A DNA stretch of 64,000 nucleotides. Origin: Taxillus chinensis. Its lineage: Eukaryota > Streptophyta > Magnoliopsida > Santalales > Loranthaceae. Made by a program: the position numbers and the translations under genes. The notes beneath the pieces are model-generated. The model saw nothing but the letters and a program-made list of their open reading frames with translations, did not search any database and had not been told where the DNA came from. The stretch lies in contig CM042085.1 of assembly GCA_023512835.1 (NCBI GenBank), forward strand, positions 34,134,312 to 34,198,311, given 5' to 3'. Below are positions 21,986 to 33,924 of the stretch, piece by piece; within the stretch, counting starts at the first letter, position 1; each line of letters opens with the position of its first letter.

Positions 21986-22189
21986 CAGTATCAAGTGGCC
22001 TTAGATGCCTCATCAAAGTATTATCCAAACCCACCGGCCTGTGAAGCCCCTTTTCCCTCTCGGGGACAGACCCAACCGTCGCACTTCTTCCTCTAGGTAA
22101 GTCAGGTAAGTGCTCCAACCCGTCCAAAATGACTCCCTTTTTATCTTTGTACGTTGTTTGTATACAAATAGTGCACAAAGAGGGGCCGC

Positions 22190-24850
22190 TGTTGGACCCC
22201 ATTTTGTCCGGGTTGGACATACTAACCCCATTTGATATACCTTTCTACCCATGCCATATACCTTGTTGAACAGGTCCACAATGATCCCATACTTCAAAGG
22301 AATGGTTCGGAATTGATGTTAGCCCCAATTTGCACGAGATGGATACAATTGATACGGATAGGGGAGTCCAAAATTAATGACTTATGCTACAAGTCCTTGA
22401 AGCGCCCCAAGACCAGCACCAGGTGATAGAGGATAAAAATTGGAGATTAACGCACTTGACCGAGCTCAAATCGGACTTAAAATGAAGAAGTTATGGCCAA
22501 AACCACTTTCGTTTGAAAAGGCCGAAACTTGCCAAAAGACGGTTAATGCCCCTGGTCAAATCGCCTGAAAAGGTGACCATGCAAAATTCTTCAAAGCGTC
22601 AATTTAGGCGAATACGGATCTTCCCAAACAATCCCCGAAAAGTTGTCCATTTTTGCTTTTTAGGTGAAGGGTGAGAAGGTAATTAAAAAAAAAACTTCGG
22701 GGTTGACCGTTGACCGTTGACCTGCCGACACTTCGACCCATTGACCTTCGAAGCCTCGAAGCCCCGAAGCCCCGAAGCCTCGAAGCATCGAAGCCTCGAA
22801 GCCTCGAAGCCCCGCTGCCGACACTCCAACCTTCGGCTCGCCCCTTCGGACTTTCGAACCTTGTGAAGATGCGACGCCTCGAGACTTACAACGCCAGGAC
22901 TTGCGACGCCTTCGACACGTGACTTACGATCCTACGACGATTTGACCTGCGAACCTTCGAACCTTGACCTTCGACCCTTGACCCTCGAAGCCCCGCTGCC
23001 GACACTTCGACCTTCGACCCTTCGACCCTTGACCCGGACGCCTGTAGACCTTCGACCCTTGACCCTCGAAGCCCCCCTGCCGACACTCTGACCTTCGACC
23101 CTTTGACCCTTGATCCTCGAAGCCCCGCTGCTGACACTTCGACCTTCGACCCTTCGACCCTTGACCCGGATGCCTGTAGACCTTCGACCCTTGACCCTCG
23201 AAGCCCCGTTGCCGACACTCCGACCTTTGACCCTTCGACCCTGGACACTCGAAGCCTATAAACCTTTGACCTACCGACACTCCGACCTTCGAACCTTGGC
23301 CTGCAACGCCTGTAAGCCTTCGATCCGTTGACCGTTGACCTTCGACCTGCCGACACTTCGACCCGTTGACCGTTGACTTTCGCCCCACCAAAACTTCGAC
23401 CCACCGAAGCTTCGACCCTGCCGACACTTCGAGCCTCTGACCCCTTGACCGTCGCTGATGGCTTTTCTCGCTGGCTTTTCGCGCTGGTTTTGTTTTTCTC
23501 TCGCTGGTTGTTCACGAGACCCGTCTTCTGCACTGGCCACCTGACAAAGAATCATACTGTCAGTCACATGTGCTGCTAAAATACAAATTCAAAAGGCAAT
23601 CACGAGCTGCCCTATTTTCAGCACAAGCTGTCCACCCGACCAAGCACCGAATCTACGAATTAATAAAGCTGGAAATAACAATACACCCGACCAAACATTT
23701 ATTGCAGCAATTAAAGAGTCCAGCCAAAAATTTCTGCAGCCCGTTAAGATGCGGTCTTCAGTTCCTACGCAGAAGGGGAGAGAGCCATCATCGTGAAGAG
23801 AAAGAAAAAGGAGCCATCATCGTGGGAAAAGAAACCTGTAAACCAGAGAGAGCAAAAAAACAGAGAGAGCAAAAAAAAAAAAAGACAGAAAAGGGAAAGA
23901 GATCACGCCTGAGATTCCCATGCAAAAAAAAAAAGAGAGATTTCCACCCCAGCTGCCTCCCTGCAAAAAAAAAAAAAGAGACACTCCTCAACATCAAAAA
24001 ACGCCCAGAGTTCAAAAGAAGAAGAGAGAGATTCAAAACCCAAAAAAAAGAGAGAGATAACGTCAAAGAAAAACGTCTCCCTGACTGCCATCCTCTCTCA
24101 GATTCATCGTAAAAAAAAACGCCCCAATTTCTTCCCCGCAAAAACGTCTAGAGAAAGAGAGGGGGACGGAGAGTTTAGTCCCAGAAAACGCCCAGATTTG
24201 CTGCCAATTTCGCCCAGCCACCTCTTTTCAAAAACACCAAGAAAGGAGTCACGCCTTCCCGCCAACGTTGCAGCAATCGGAGCCACAAATCCAAGATAAA
24301 GTCGGGTTAATTTTTCGTTTCGCTTACCTTACGCTATTCTCTTGTTTTTTTTGTAATTGTTGTGTTGTATTGTTTCTTTTCATTATCTTGCTTTTTATTC
24401 ATTTTCTTTTGTTTTATTGATTGTAATTATCATTTCACACAAAGTTGTAATATGTAATAGCATGGAAACTCAAAAAAAAAGAGGCAAAAAAAGAGATGAA
24501 TAAAAAAAAAGGGGGGGGGGAAGAAAAAAGAGTGCTTTTATTTTTCTTTTGTGGATGTCACACTCACACACTCCACATCTATTTTGATATATGTGTTCAT
24601 ATGTATTTTCAATTGTTGAAACGTGTAGATTTAAGTTCAAAGCTTTAAAAAAAAAACAAAACACACAAAAAAAATAACAAAATGTATTCCACAAAATGTT
24701 TTTCCAAAACGTCTTCTATAACATGTTTTCAAAATGTGTTCAAAATGTCTCCTTGAAAAAACAAAACAAAAACAAAAAAACAAACGTTTCCATGTTTTCA
24801 AACCAAAAAAAAGAGAAGAAAATCAAAATTGGTACTTCAATTTTCAAAAT

Positions 24851-24889
<39 letters not shown>

Positions 24890-25457
24890 AAAACCAGAAA
24901 ATGAAGCAAACCAAAACAAAACGTTTTTTTACAAAACATAAAAAACAGAAAAAAAATGTATGTTTTCTAACCAAAAAAAGGAAAAATAAAAAAAAAAATT
25001 TTTTTTTAGGACTTCAATTTCCAAAAGCAAAACCAAAAACCAAAATCAACTCGTAGGATCTCATTCTCCACTTCAAACAAAAACCCAAAATTTTTAGGAT
25101 ACCCTTTAGAAATTTACGGAAAATTCATTTTAACCACGACTTTAATAAATAACTTAGCTAAATAAAAATCATAGACTTTTTTTAGGAAACTTAACCCAGT
25201 TATGGCAGTACAAATAAAATAAAACCTCCTCCTCCTAAATTAGATACTGAAAGGGCGCTGTAGGGGTGCTAATCCTTCCCTATACGTAACCAACTCCCGA
25301 ACCTTTCTCTGATAACGTAGACCACACATTTAAATTACTCAAAGTAGAGGGTATCCAAATGTACCCCAAAAACTGTTGGTGGCGACTCTAAATTTTCTCA
25401 CCATTGGTTTAGTTTGAGCTCACCCCAAACGGGCTCGGACGAAAACCAGTGATGACA
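22190..25457 (+). repeat. Ogre-B 3' LTR (3268 bp)
   Basis: Pairs with 7477-10719. Differences include fewer CGAAG octamers (22740-22810), an extra copy of a CCTTGACCCTCGAAGCCCC-containing block (about 23040-23200), a longer uninterrupted A run (about 24850-24888) and a shorter G run (about 24511). Ends GTGATGACA at 25457. Confidence 0.92.
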
Positions 25458-25537
25458 GTGTGGTCGAGGTCGATCAAGAGCAATTTCCTAAGAACTTTTC
25501 CGCATGTATTGGTCGACGCGAGAAATGTTCGACGTGG
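25458..25537 (+). mobile_element. Chromovirus-like LTR fragment, right part
   Basis: About 80 bp carrying GGTCGACGCGAGAAATGTTC, similar to the words at 7440-7470. It probably continues the 7116-7476 piece interrupted by Ogre-B, although simple-repeat similarity weakens the case. The junction with the next Ogre LTR falls in the shared word TCGACCCTTGACCCTCGAAG. Confidence 0.4.
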
Positions 25538-27187
25538 GTCGACCCTTGACCCTCGAAGCCCCGCTGCCGACACTCCGACCTTTGACCCTTCGACCCTGGA
25601 CACTCGAAGCCTATAAACCTTTGACCCACCGACACTCCGACCTTCGAACCTTGACCTGCAACGCCTGTAAGCCTTCGATCCGTTGACCGTTGACCTTCGA
25701 CCTGCCGACACTTCGACTCGTTGACCGTTGACTTTCGCCCCACCAAAACTTTGACCCACCGAAGCTTCCACCCTGCCGACACTTCGAGCCTCTGACCCCT
25801 TGACCGTCGCTGATGGCTTTTCTCGCTGGCTTTTCGTGCTGGTTATGTTTTTCTCTCGCTGGTTGTTCACGAGACCCGTCTTCTACGCTGGCCACCTGAC
25901 AAAGAATCATACTGTCAGTCACATGTGCTGCTAAAATACAAATTCAGAAGGCAGTCATGAGCTGCCCTATTTTCGGCACAAGCTGTCCACCCGACCAAGC
26001 ACCGAAATAATAATACACCCGCCCAGATTTGCTGCCAATTTCGCCCAGCAACCTCTTTTCAAAAACACCAAGAAAGGAGTCACGCCTTCCCGCCAACGTT
26101 GCAGCAATCGGAGCCACAAATCCAAGATAAAGTCGGGTTAATTTTTCATTTCGCTTACCTTACGCTATTCTCTTGTTTTTTTTGTAATTGTTGTGTTGTG
26201 TTGTTTCTTTTCATTATCTTGCTTTTTATTCATTTTCTTTTGTTTTATTGATTGTAATTATCATTTCACACAAAGTTGTAATATGTAATAGCATGGAAAC
26301 TCAAAAAAAAAGAGGCAAAAAAAGAGATGAATATAAAAAAAGGGGGGGAAGAAAAAAGAGTGCTTTTATTTTTCTTTTGTGGATGTCACACTCACACTCC
26401 ACATCTATTTTGATATATGTGTTCCTATTATTTTCAATTGTTGAAACGTGTAGATTTAGGTTCAAAGATTTAAAAAAAAACACACAAAAAAATAACAAAA
26501 TGTATTCCACAAAATGTTTTTCCAAAATGTCTTCTATAACATGTTTTCAAAATGTGTTCAAAATGTCTCCTTGAAAAAACAAAACAAAAACAAAAAAACA
26601 AACGTTTCCATGTTTTCAAACCAAAAAAAAAAGAGAAGAAAATCAAAATTGGTACTTTAATTTTCAAAATCAAAAAAAAAGAGAAAAAAACAAAAAGAAA
26701 AAAAAAAGAAAAAACCAAAAAAATGAAGCAAACCAAAACAAAACGTTTTTTTACAAAACATAAAAAACAGAAAAAAAAATGTATGTTTTCTAACAAAAAA
26801 AACCAAAAAAAGGGAAAATAAAAAAAGGAAAAAAATATTTTTTAGGACTTCAATTTCCAAAAGCAAAACCAAAAACCAAAATCAACTCGTATGATCTCAT
26901 TCTCCACTTCAAACAAAAACCCAAAATTTTTAGGATACCCTTTAGAAATTTAGGGAAAATTCATTTTAACCACGACTTTAATAAACAACTTAGCTAAATA
27001 AAAATCATAAACTTTTTTAGGAAACTTAACCCAGTTATGGCCGTACAAATAAAATAAAACCTCCTCCTCCTAAATTAGATACCGAAAGGGCGCTGTAGGG
27101 GTGCTAATCCTTCCCTACACGTAACCAACGCCCGAACCTTTCTCTGATAACGCAGACCACACATTTAAACTACTCAAAGTAGAGGGT
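25538..27187 (+). mobile_element. Ogre LTR fragment, internally deleted (possibly Ogre-A 3' LTR)
   Basis: Matches Ogre-B LTR from about 23175 onward, with roughly 500 bp missing near 26005-26020, then continues through the purine tract (about 26338), A-rich zone and hairpin block to GAGGGTA at 27187, where it stops about 110 bp short of an LTR end. The beginning of the LTR is missing. It could be the remnant 3' LTR of Ogre-A, with the intervening part deleted. Confidence 0.75.
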
Positions 27188-29609
27188 AGATAACCAACTC
27201 CCGAACCTTTCTCTGATAACCAACTCCCGAACCTTTCTCCCGAATCTTTTTCCATTCTTGTTAGGCCATAGATGCCCCATCCAAATTGTCTAGAGTCCAC
27301 CGGCCTAAGAAGCCCCTTTTCACTCTTGGGGACAGACCCAAGCATCGCATTCTACTCTTCCCCTGAGCAATGTAGGTCAGGTAAGTGCTCTAACCCGTCC
27401 AAAATGACTCCCTTTTATCTTTGTACACTGTTTGTATACAAACAATGCACAAAAAGAGGCAGTTATTGGACCCCATTTTGTCTGGGTTGGACATACTAAC
27501 CCCATGTTTTTATATATACCTTGTTGAACAGGTCCATAAATTTACACAAGATGGATAGACTAACACGAATGGGGAAGCCCAAAATGGATAAACTTTGCTA
27601 TAAGTCCCTGAAGTACCCCAAGACCAATACCAGGGGATAAAGGAGAAAATGTGGAGAATAACGCACTTGAATGAGCTCAATTTCGATGAAAAACGAAGAA
27701 GTTATGGCCAAAATAACTTTCGTTGGAAAAAGTCAAACTTGCCAAAAGACGTCAATGCCCCTGGCCAAACTGCCCGGAAAAGTGACTATGTGAAATTCGC
27801 CAAAATGTCTATTTAGGCAAATACGGGTCTTCCCAAACAATCTTTAAAAGGTCATTCGTCTTGGCATTTTAGGTGGGGGTAAAAGGCCAATTAAAAAAAA
27901 AAACTAGACTCGAAGACTTGTAGACTCGTAGACTCGTAGACTCGTAGACTCGAAGCTCCGAAGCCTGTCTTCCGCCAAGGACAATCCAGCTATTAAAAAT
28001 CCAGCTCCGAAGCCTGTCTTCCGCCATTAAAAATGCTGGCATTCATAATAAAGCATTAAATGCATAATAATGACAGTCCAGCTAAATTGATCCAACCCCT
28101 TTAAATCAAGTCATTTATCTACGCGAAAAAAGAGAGTCTTCATGCCAAAAAATGCCCAAGCTTTTTCCCTTTACCCAGAAACTTACGCCCAAAGCTTACG
28201 CCTAGTGGAACGCCCAGTTTCTCTTTCTCAGTCTTGTTTTCCAAAAACAAAAAAAAAACAAAAAACAAAAAACAAAGTGTGTGAACCCCGGAAAATCTAG
28301 CCTCTCTTCTCCACTCCACTTTCTCGAATATCTCATTCCAGCTTTTTTTTTCCCAGGAAATGAAAAACAAACAAAAAGCTTTTTGTTCGATACATCCTTT
28401 TCCCTTACGAAGTCTCTTTTCTCAAAACAGAAAAAGTCCCACAAAGTCTCTCTGTCACTCGTGTGGGTTCTTTCCCTCTCAACTCCACACACCACTGTAA
28501 TCTCCAAATCAACATCCCAGCTAATTTTCATCATTTGCGTTATTGGAAGTGGGTGCTTTGGTAATTCGAGGAAGCAACGATCGGTGCAGACAGGGATTCA
28601 AACGGAAGTCCGGTGTTGAAGCCCCAAAGTCGGTTCTGCATTTATTACTTTCTAGCTTATACTTGATGTAATCCTTCATATTTCTTGCCTTTTTATTTTG
28701 TTGGTATATGTTGTATTTCCCTTACATTTTTCCTTTTTTATGTCATTGATATATGTTGTATATGTATATGTTGTAATATAAAAAAGGTGAAAAAAAAGTA
28801 AAAAAAAGAGAGCAAAAAAAAAAAAGAAAAGAAAAAGAGAGATGAAAAGAAAGAAGAAGGAAAAAAGAGTGGCTTTGTTTTTATTTATTTGTGGATGTCA
28901 TAATCACACACTCCACATTTATTTTGATGTACGTCTTTATTACTTTGATATGCGTTTGTAACATGTATGACTTTGGGTTTTCAAAACAAGGACAAACAAA
29001 AAAAAAACACGTTTTCCCAAGAAAAAAATATGTTTTCCAAAAAAAAAACAAACAAACAAAAACAAAAAAATCTTGGGATAAAAAGATTTAAGAAAAATGT
29101 TTTTAAACTAAAAACCAAAAAAGGTTTCAACTTTAGGACTCCAATTTTCAAAATAACAAAACAAAAAAACAAAACAAAAACAAAACAAAACAAAACCTTA
29201 GGATTTCATTTTTCACTTCAAATAAAAAGGCAAAACAAAACTTTCAGGATTTCCCTTAGAAATTTAGGGTAAATCAATTTTAACCATAACTTTGACAAAT
29301 AACTTAGCTAAATAAAAAACATAGACTTTCTAGGAAAATCATAGTGCCTTAACCCAATCCAAAATAGCGAAAATAAATAGAGACCACCTCCTCCTAAAAT
29401 AGATACCGAAAGGGCGCTGTAGGGGTGCTAGTCCTTCCCTACACGTAACTAACTCCCGAACCCTTCTCTGATAACGTAGACACACTTTAAACTACTCAAA
29501 GAGGGTATCCAACTGTACCCAAAAACAGTTGGTGGCGACTCTAAATTTCTCACCATTGGTTTAGTTAGAGCCCACCCCAAAAGGGCCTGGACGAAAACCG
29601 GTGATGACA
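27188..29609 (+). mobile_element. Ogre-C: 3' non-coding end and diverged LTR
   Basis: 27188-27240 repeats the word AACTCCCGAACCTTTCTC. 27245-27463 matches the Ogre-B 3' region just before its LTR, including the final purine tract AAAAAGAGGC. The LTR (27464-29609, 2146 bp) starts TATTGGACCC (TGTTGG with one change) and ends GTGATGACA. Its head and tail match the Ogre-B LTR; its middle differs, lacks the W-box array and carries ACTCGTAG octamers at 27908-27965. It is a separate subfamily. Confidence 0.8.
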
Positions 29610-30446
29610 CCGCCATTTAAATAAGTTACTACTCGGACAACGTTTCCTTTAGCATACTAAGCACTGGAAAACACGTGGACATATCTGAGGCTGGCTTAAC
29701 ATGTTTCAACGATGGAGATCAGAAGATAGAGCATGCCTAACCCTAGCAGAAAGGTTTTATAGTATGGCTGACCTATATAGGTCAAGCATATGCCTTACTT
29801 CAAGTAAGTGTCAGAATACTAGAGAACACAAGAAAGGCATCTTGTATAGTACAAAGAAGACGCAGAGTAATTCATACAGAATACGTAGAGAGAGAGAAAG
29901 ATTGTAAGCGAGATAACAGTAAGTTAATATGTCTTCGTTCCTCATATATTCATGAATAGATTGTGAGTTTGGCAAAGGAGTGGTTGAAGGTCAAAGAGTG
30001 CAAATGATTGAATACGAAGGAGCAGGTTGCACTAGACAGTTCATCACAGTGAGTGAGTTCTAGAGTAATACTGTTTTTATATTTTTATTTAGGAGAAAAG
30101 AGAGTTGATCCTACTGTAACAAGGGCTAGACCCAATTGTATCCAATACATATAGCAGATTGGACTCGATGTAGGTACACCCTCACCACCGAGGAGTAGAT
30201 CACATTGATCAAACCACGTAAATCATGTGTTTTTGTCTTTTACTTCTTATACATACCTACTGTTAATTTGATATTGCATAAGACACTGAAATACCACCCA
30301 AAGAAGAACCACATCTGTAGAATACCTCTAAGTATCATACTGCTCTTAAAATTATGGCGAATAGTTTTAAGTATACAGATTCACCCCCCCTCTTTGTATA
30401 CATACACATATACCCAGACGATCTTGCTTAGATCTTGGGAATATCA
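29610..30446 (+). mobile_element. Copia-A-type LTR, 5' truncated
   Basis: Begins inside the LTR directly at the Ogre-C LTR end and runs to the family ending GGGAATATCA. Retains a TATATAG box (29774-29780), which the Copia-A 3' LTR lacks, plus the GTTGATCCTA and TTGGACTCGATGTAGGTACA blocks. Followed by Athila pol sequence, so it marks an insertion in Athila with its left part lost. Confidence 0.85.
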
Positions 30447-30496
30447 GAACAGTGTGTCTTTCTCGGAAAGACTGAAGTATCAAGTTAGACGATGCA

Positions 30497-30960
30497 TTGT
30501 GGGCATACCATACCATATTCAAAACTTCGATTAGGACCTCTCCTTATCAGCTAGTTTATGGGAAAGCATGTCATCTCCTAGTTGAGCTTGACCATAAAGC
30601 ATACTGGGCCACTCATTACTTAAACATGGATGCTCAGATGGCTGGCGAAGAGAGACTTCTACAACTAAATGAACTGGGAGAATTGAAACGAACAACTTAT
30701 GAAAATCCCAAGATCTACAAAGAACGGACCAAGTGGTCGCATGACAAACATATTTCTTCCAAACAATTTAGAGAGGGATAGATGGTCTTACTATTCAACT
30801 CAAGATTGAAGCTTTTTCCAAGGAAGCTTAAATCAAAATACCCTGGCCCTTTTCACATTCGAACGATATTGAAGAATGAAGCGATATGCATACAGACACG
30901 AACAAATGCTCCATTCTTGTTAGTGGTCAAAGACTAAAGCCTTATGTGTGTAAGGAGCCA
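30497..30960 (+). pseudogene. pol: Athila integrase C-terminal fragment
   Basis: Contains the Athila signature [20 protein letters not shown], then [37 protein letters not shown] and, after a TAG at 30779-30781, LLFNSRLKLFPRKLKSKYPGPF. The core catalytic residues are missing because the Copia-A-type LTR precedes it. The frame is open up to the single stop and then fades near 30960. Confidence 0.85.
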
Positions 30961-31149
30961 CTTGAGTAGATGGTGACTTCCCTTAAGGCCGAAGTTCTGT
31001 GAAAACACACCATGGCAATCTAGCTGGGACCCTAAACAAGCGCTCCTCGAAGGCAGCTTGGTCAAATTCTTTTTGGTTTTGTTCATTGTGTTTTGTAGGA
31101 TTTTAATTTTTTTTCAGAGTAGGACTTTTTTCCAAGCATTTTGGATAGA

Positions 31150-31640
31150 ATTCAAGGTGGTCAGGTGAACAACCTTTCACCCGACCTTCAACCGACCAAG
31201 GTCAAAGAAAACTTAATTTGTTTCAAATGGTCAACGGTAAAGAAGAGGACGCAAAAATAGGTTGGTCGGGTAAAGCTTTTCACCCGACCTTCACCCAACC
31301 AGGGTCAAAAAGCAGTCAGCCAGTTCAGGATTGCTTCAAAAGGATAAAGGTGAAGAACGGAAGAAGAAAACAAGTTGGTCGGGTGAAGCCCTTCACTCGA
31401 ACTTCACCCGACCAGACCGAAATTTTTTTAGAATGGATAGATATTGTTCCTAGATGATTAATGATGAAGAAAAAAATGGAAAAATGGGTGGTCGAGTGAT
31501 GCCTTACACCTAACCTTCACCTGACCAGGTGCAATAATTGAAGGGAATCTTGTTTTTTAAATGCCTTGCCAGATGTCACAAGTTGATTGGGTGAGCCACC
31601 TCATCTAACCTATGTTGAACCTTCATCCAGCCATTATAAA
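31150..31640 (+). repeat. Five ~110-bp units with palindromic GGTCGGGTGAAG core
   Basis: Cores at about 31158, 31263, 31377, 31489 and a weak one near 31600. Each has GGTCGGGTGAAG (variants) followed within 10-30 bp by its complement, CTTCACCCGACC-like. Spacing is 106-114 bp. The same palindrome occurs in the Athila 3' LTR (61857-62060), where one copy (61952-61979) is an almost perfect 12-bp-stem hairpin with a 4-bp loop. Confidence 0.7.
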
Positions 31641-31700
31641 AGGAGGATTTGCTCTCTCATTTCTCTTCACCCAACCAAAGAGATCTCTCTCCATTCTGAA
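31634..31700 (+). promoter_or_regulatory. Candidate internal promoter before the Athila env-like ORF
   Basis: TATAAAAGG at 31635-31643, followed by a CT-rich segment (TTTGCTCTCTCATTTCTCTT) of the type seen at plant transcription starts. It lies about 300 bp upstream of the env-like coding region and well away from any LTR end. Function is inferred from sequence only. Confidence 0.4.
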
Positions 31701-31940
31701 GTTCTTTCTCTCCCTTGCCGGAATCCTTGCCGGAATTTGGCCGAAATCTTGCCGGAGTTGCTATTTTCCTATAGAGGATGCCCCTTTCCTTAGTTTAGAT
31801 CTGATGGCTGTTTTTTTCGGATATTGTTTAGATTGGGCCTCTTTTTCCCAGAGCACAGTCTCGTGGAAGCTAGGTGTGATCCCGTAACTTGAAGCAAGTG
31901 GAATCAGGCAGCTGTGCTGTGATCCCTTGCCCTTTCTTCC

Positions 31941-33453
31941 AGATAGAGTTTCTAAGTTCTACGACTCCTTATACAAGGAGACCAGGAATGGCAAAGATTG
32001 CTTAGTGGGTGAAGTGCATGGTTTTAAGGTGGTGGTCTCAGTTGGAATTATCCACCAAATATTCTAGCTACTTGAAGTAAGTGCTCCTTTGCCTAAATTC
32101 ACTAGTCAAGAACCTAGCATTGCTTTAAATTATCAAGATCCAGGGGGTTCAACTGGGAGATATTGCAAGAAAAATGGGTTTCATATGCATATTACATTCT
32201 TGGCTATTCTACTAGGAAAGTGTGTTTTCAGCCAGCATCCTAAGCAGGTTATTCATAAACACTTATTATGTATGTATATTGTGGTTAACCAAATTAGAAT
32301 TCCTCTACCTGAGCTAATTTTCAACGAATGGGCAGATTCATTAAAGAAACGCATGTATGGTCGATTACTCAGTAAGATCATGTTAAAACAACATCCTTAC
32401 TTAGGATAGCTTACTTTTATCACTCCTTACCCTCCGGGGGTTTATCCAGTGGAGTATATCTGAGGATGGCACACTTGCTGTCCGATTGGTGGGCTGAGTT
32501 TTTCAGAGGGTCAATGTTTATGAGCCACACCAAGAGTCCATAGCTGCAATCACCACCTTTTAAAGAGGAAGACCCTACTGAAGAAAAAGAACCTACTGAA
32601 GAAGTAGAACCTGCCCCAACTATATTTGGTTACCTAGTGAACCAACCATATTCATATTATTCTCCCGCAGTTTCTCCTGCTCCTGTTAATGTACCTGATG
32701 AACCAATGTACAAAGAACCACCTACTCCAGTGGCTCTTCGACGGCCTCCCTCTTCTTGAGTTGCTAGTAAGGCGGCTATGACCCGCATGCGAAGTCACAA
32801 AAAGGATGCATTATTCTTATGGCATGAGCTTGATATTTTTGTACCACCTGATTTGACCTCAACTACCACTCAGACAGAGTATGTGGCCTACAAAGGAAGC
32901 AAGGATCCACTCTACAGAACCGTGGGCTTTCCCCAATATATATTCCTGCAAATCTGCGATATATCACACAAGGGCATTGATTTGATAGTGTAGATATCTC
33001 CAACTTTGGCTATGCCCTACGAAACACTATTGTGAGATATCCTAGTTTTTCCACTAGGGAGTCGGGCTAACATATTGTATACCATGTCCTACCAACCTGT
33101 GACACCTGCTTCAGCCTTTCAGCAGTTCATTGAGGGCCATCTCAATGATTTTCGGCTATGAGTTATGCTTGACTTCATTCTCATTCTAGTCCACTTCACT
33201 AACCACTTTGTTCTCCTATGAGTTGACCTCCGCTCCTTAATTATCGAGCTTTTTGACTCTTGTGCTCAGCCAGAGCCCAACGACTGTCTCACTTGCCTCC
33301 AGCATTCCATCGTCGCCAACATCAGTGATGCTCTCCACACATCTGGTTTCTTTTACCAGAGCGGACGCCACCCTCCATCTCAGCGCCTCCCACTCTTTCA
33401 GCACCAGGGTGTTCCTCAGCAGCCCAATACAAACCGTTGTGGAGCTTTTGTGT
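31941..33453 (+). pseudogene. Athila env-position ORF (degenerate)
   Basis: A broken protein can be followed through shifting frames: FYDSLYKETRNGKDCLVGEV, then VNQIRIPLPELIFNEWADSL (about 32284-32343), a Pro/Glu-rich acidic linker (32560-32755), the block at 32778-32990 (ALFLWHELDIFVPPDL) and a tail rich in Gln/Pro (33230-33440). The first block recalls the domain annotated in plants as 'putative plant transposon protein', found in env-position ORFs of gypsy elements. I see no convincing transmembrane segment, so envelope function is unproven. Many stops; length about 500 codons. Confidence 0.5.
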
Positions 33454-33924
33454 GTTATTGTTGTTCCCATGGTTTTTTTGATTGTCATTGTTGTCAACAG
33501 TATGTAGAAGCAAGTAGCTGCATGGTTGAAGATCCATAGTTGGTTGGATAACTTCATAGAGTAATCTCTTAGAGTGAGCTCATAGAGGGAGTCTGTTTGT
33601 GTACGTTGTTACTCTGCTCATGGTCGAAGATCCATAGACTCGAAGATGTGTAGAGTTGAAGATCCTCAGGCTCGGAGTAGCACTGACTCAAAGGGTCGAA
33701 GATATGTAGACTCAAATATATGTAAAGTCGAAGATCCTCAGGCTCAAAGCACCACTAACTCAAAGGTATGCAGGATCACAGACTCATAGATCCACATGGT
33801 CGAAGATTTGAAGACCCAAAGTGCAGTTAGGTGAAGAGCAATTCTCGAAGACTCGAAGACTTGCAGACTCGAAGACCCATCGGGTGTAAAGTGGCAGTGT
33901 CGTAGAGTCGAAGCTCATAGGCTC

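Larger units (their letters stand above)
20206..22189 (+). other. Ogre-B 3' non-coding region and polypurine tract
   Basis: Nearly 2 kb without conserved coding potential. It starts with the duplicated hairpin segment (20245-20370), continues through AT-rich sequence, a stretch rich in GCAT words (about 21000-21120), then the 37-38-bp tandem array (21427-21985) and a conserved block before the LTR that is also present before the Ogre-C LTR (27250-27460). The likely polypurine tract AAAGAGGGG is at 22177-22185, five bases short of the LTR start. Long 3' regions are typical of Ogre. Confidence 0.75.
7477..25457 (+). mobile_element. Ogre-B: complete Tat/Ogre-type Ty3/gypsy retrotransposon (17,981 bp)
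   Basis: Bounded by LTRs starting TGTTGGACCC and ending GTGATGACA, with a tRNA-Arg-type primer site after the 5' LTR and a purine tract before the 3' LTR. Gene order is ORF1, gag, protease, intron, RT, RNase H, archaeal-type RNase H, integrase, then a long 3' non-coding region. ORF1, the pol-side intron, the second RNase H and the great length together define Tat/Ogre. Flanks ATGTG (7472-7476) and GTGTG (25458-25462) fit a target duplication with one mismatch. LTRs differ at about 16 of the first 310 positions by eye. Every gene has stops. Confidence 0.93.

Noticed and set aside
23570..24112. Lys-rich 180-codon frame
   Set aside because: It translates the A/G-rich tract of the Ogre LTR and is not kept in the 5' LTR copy.
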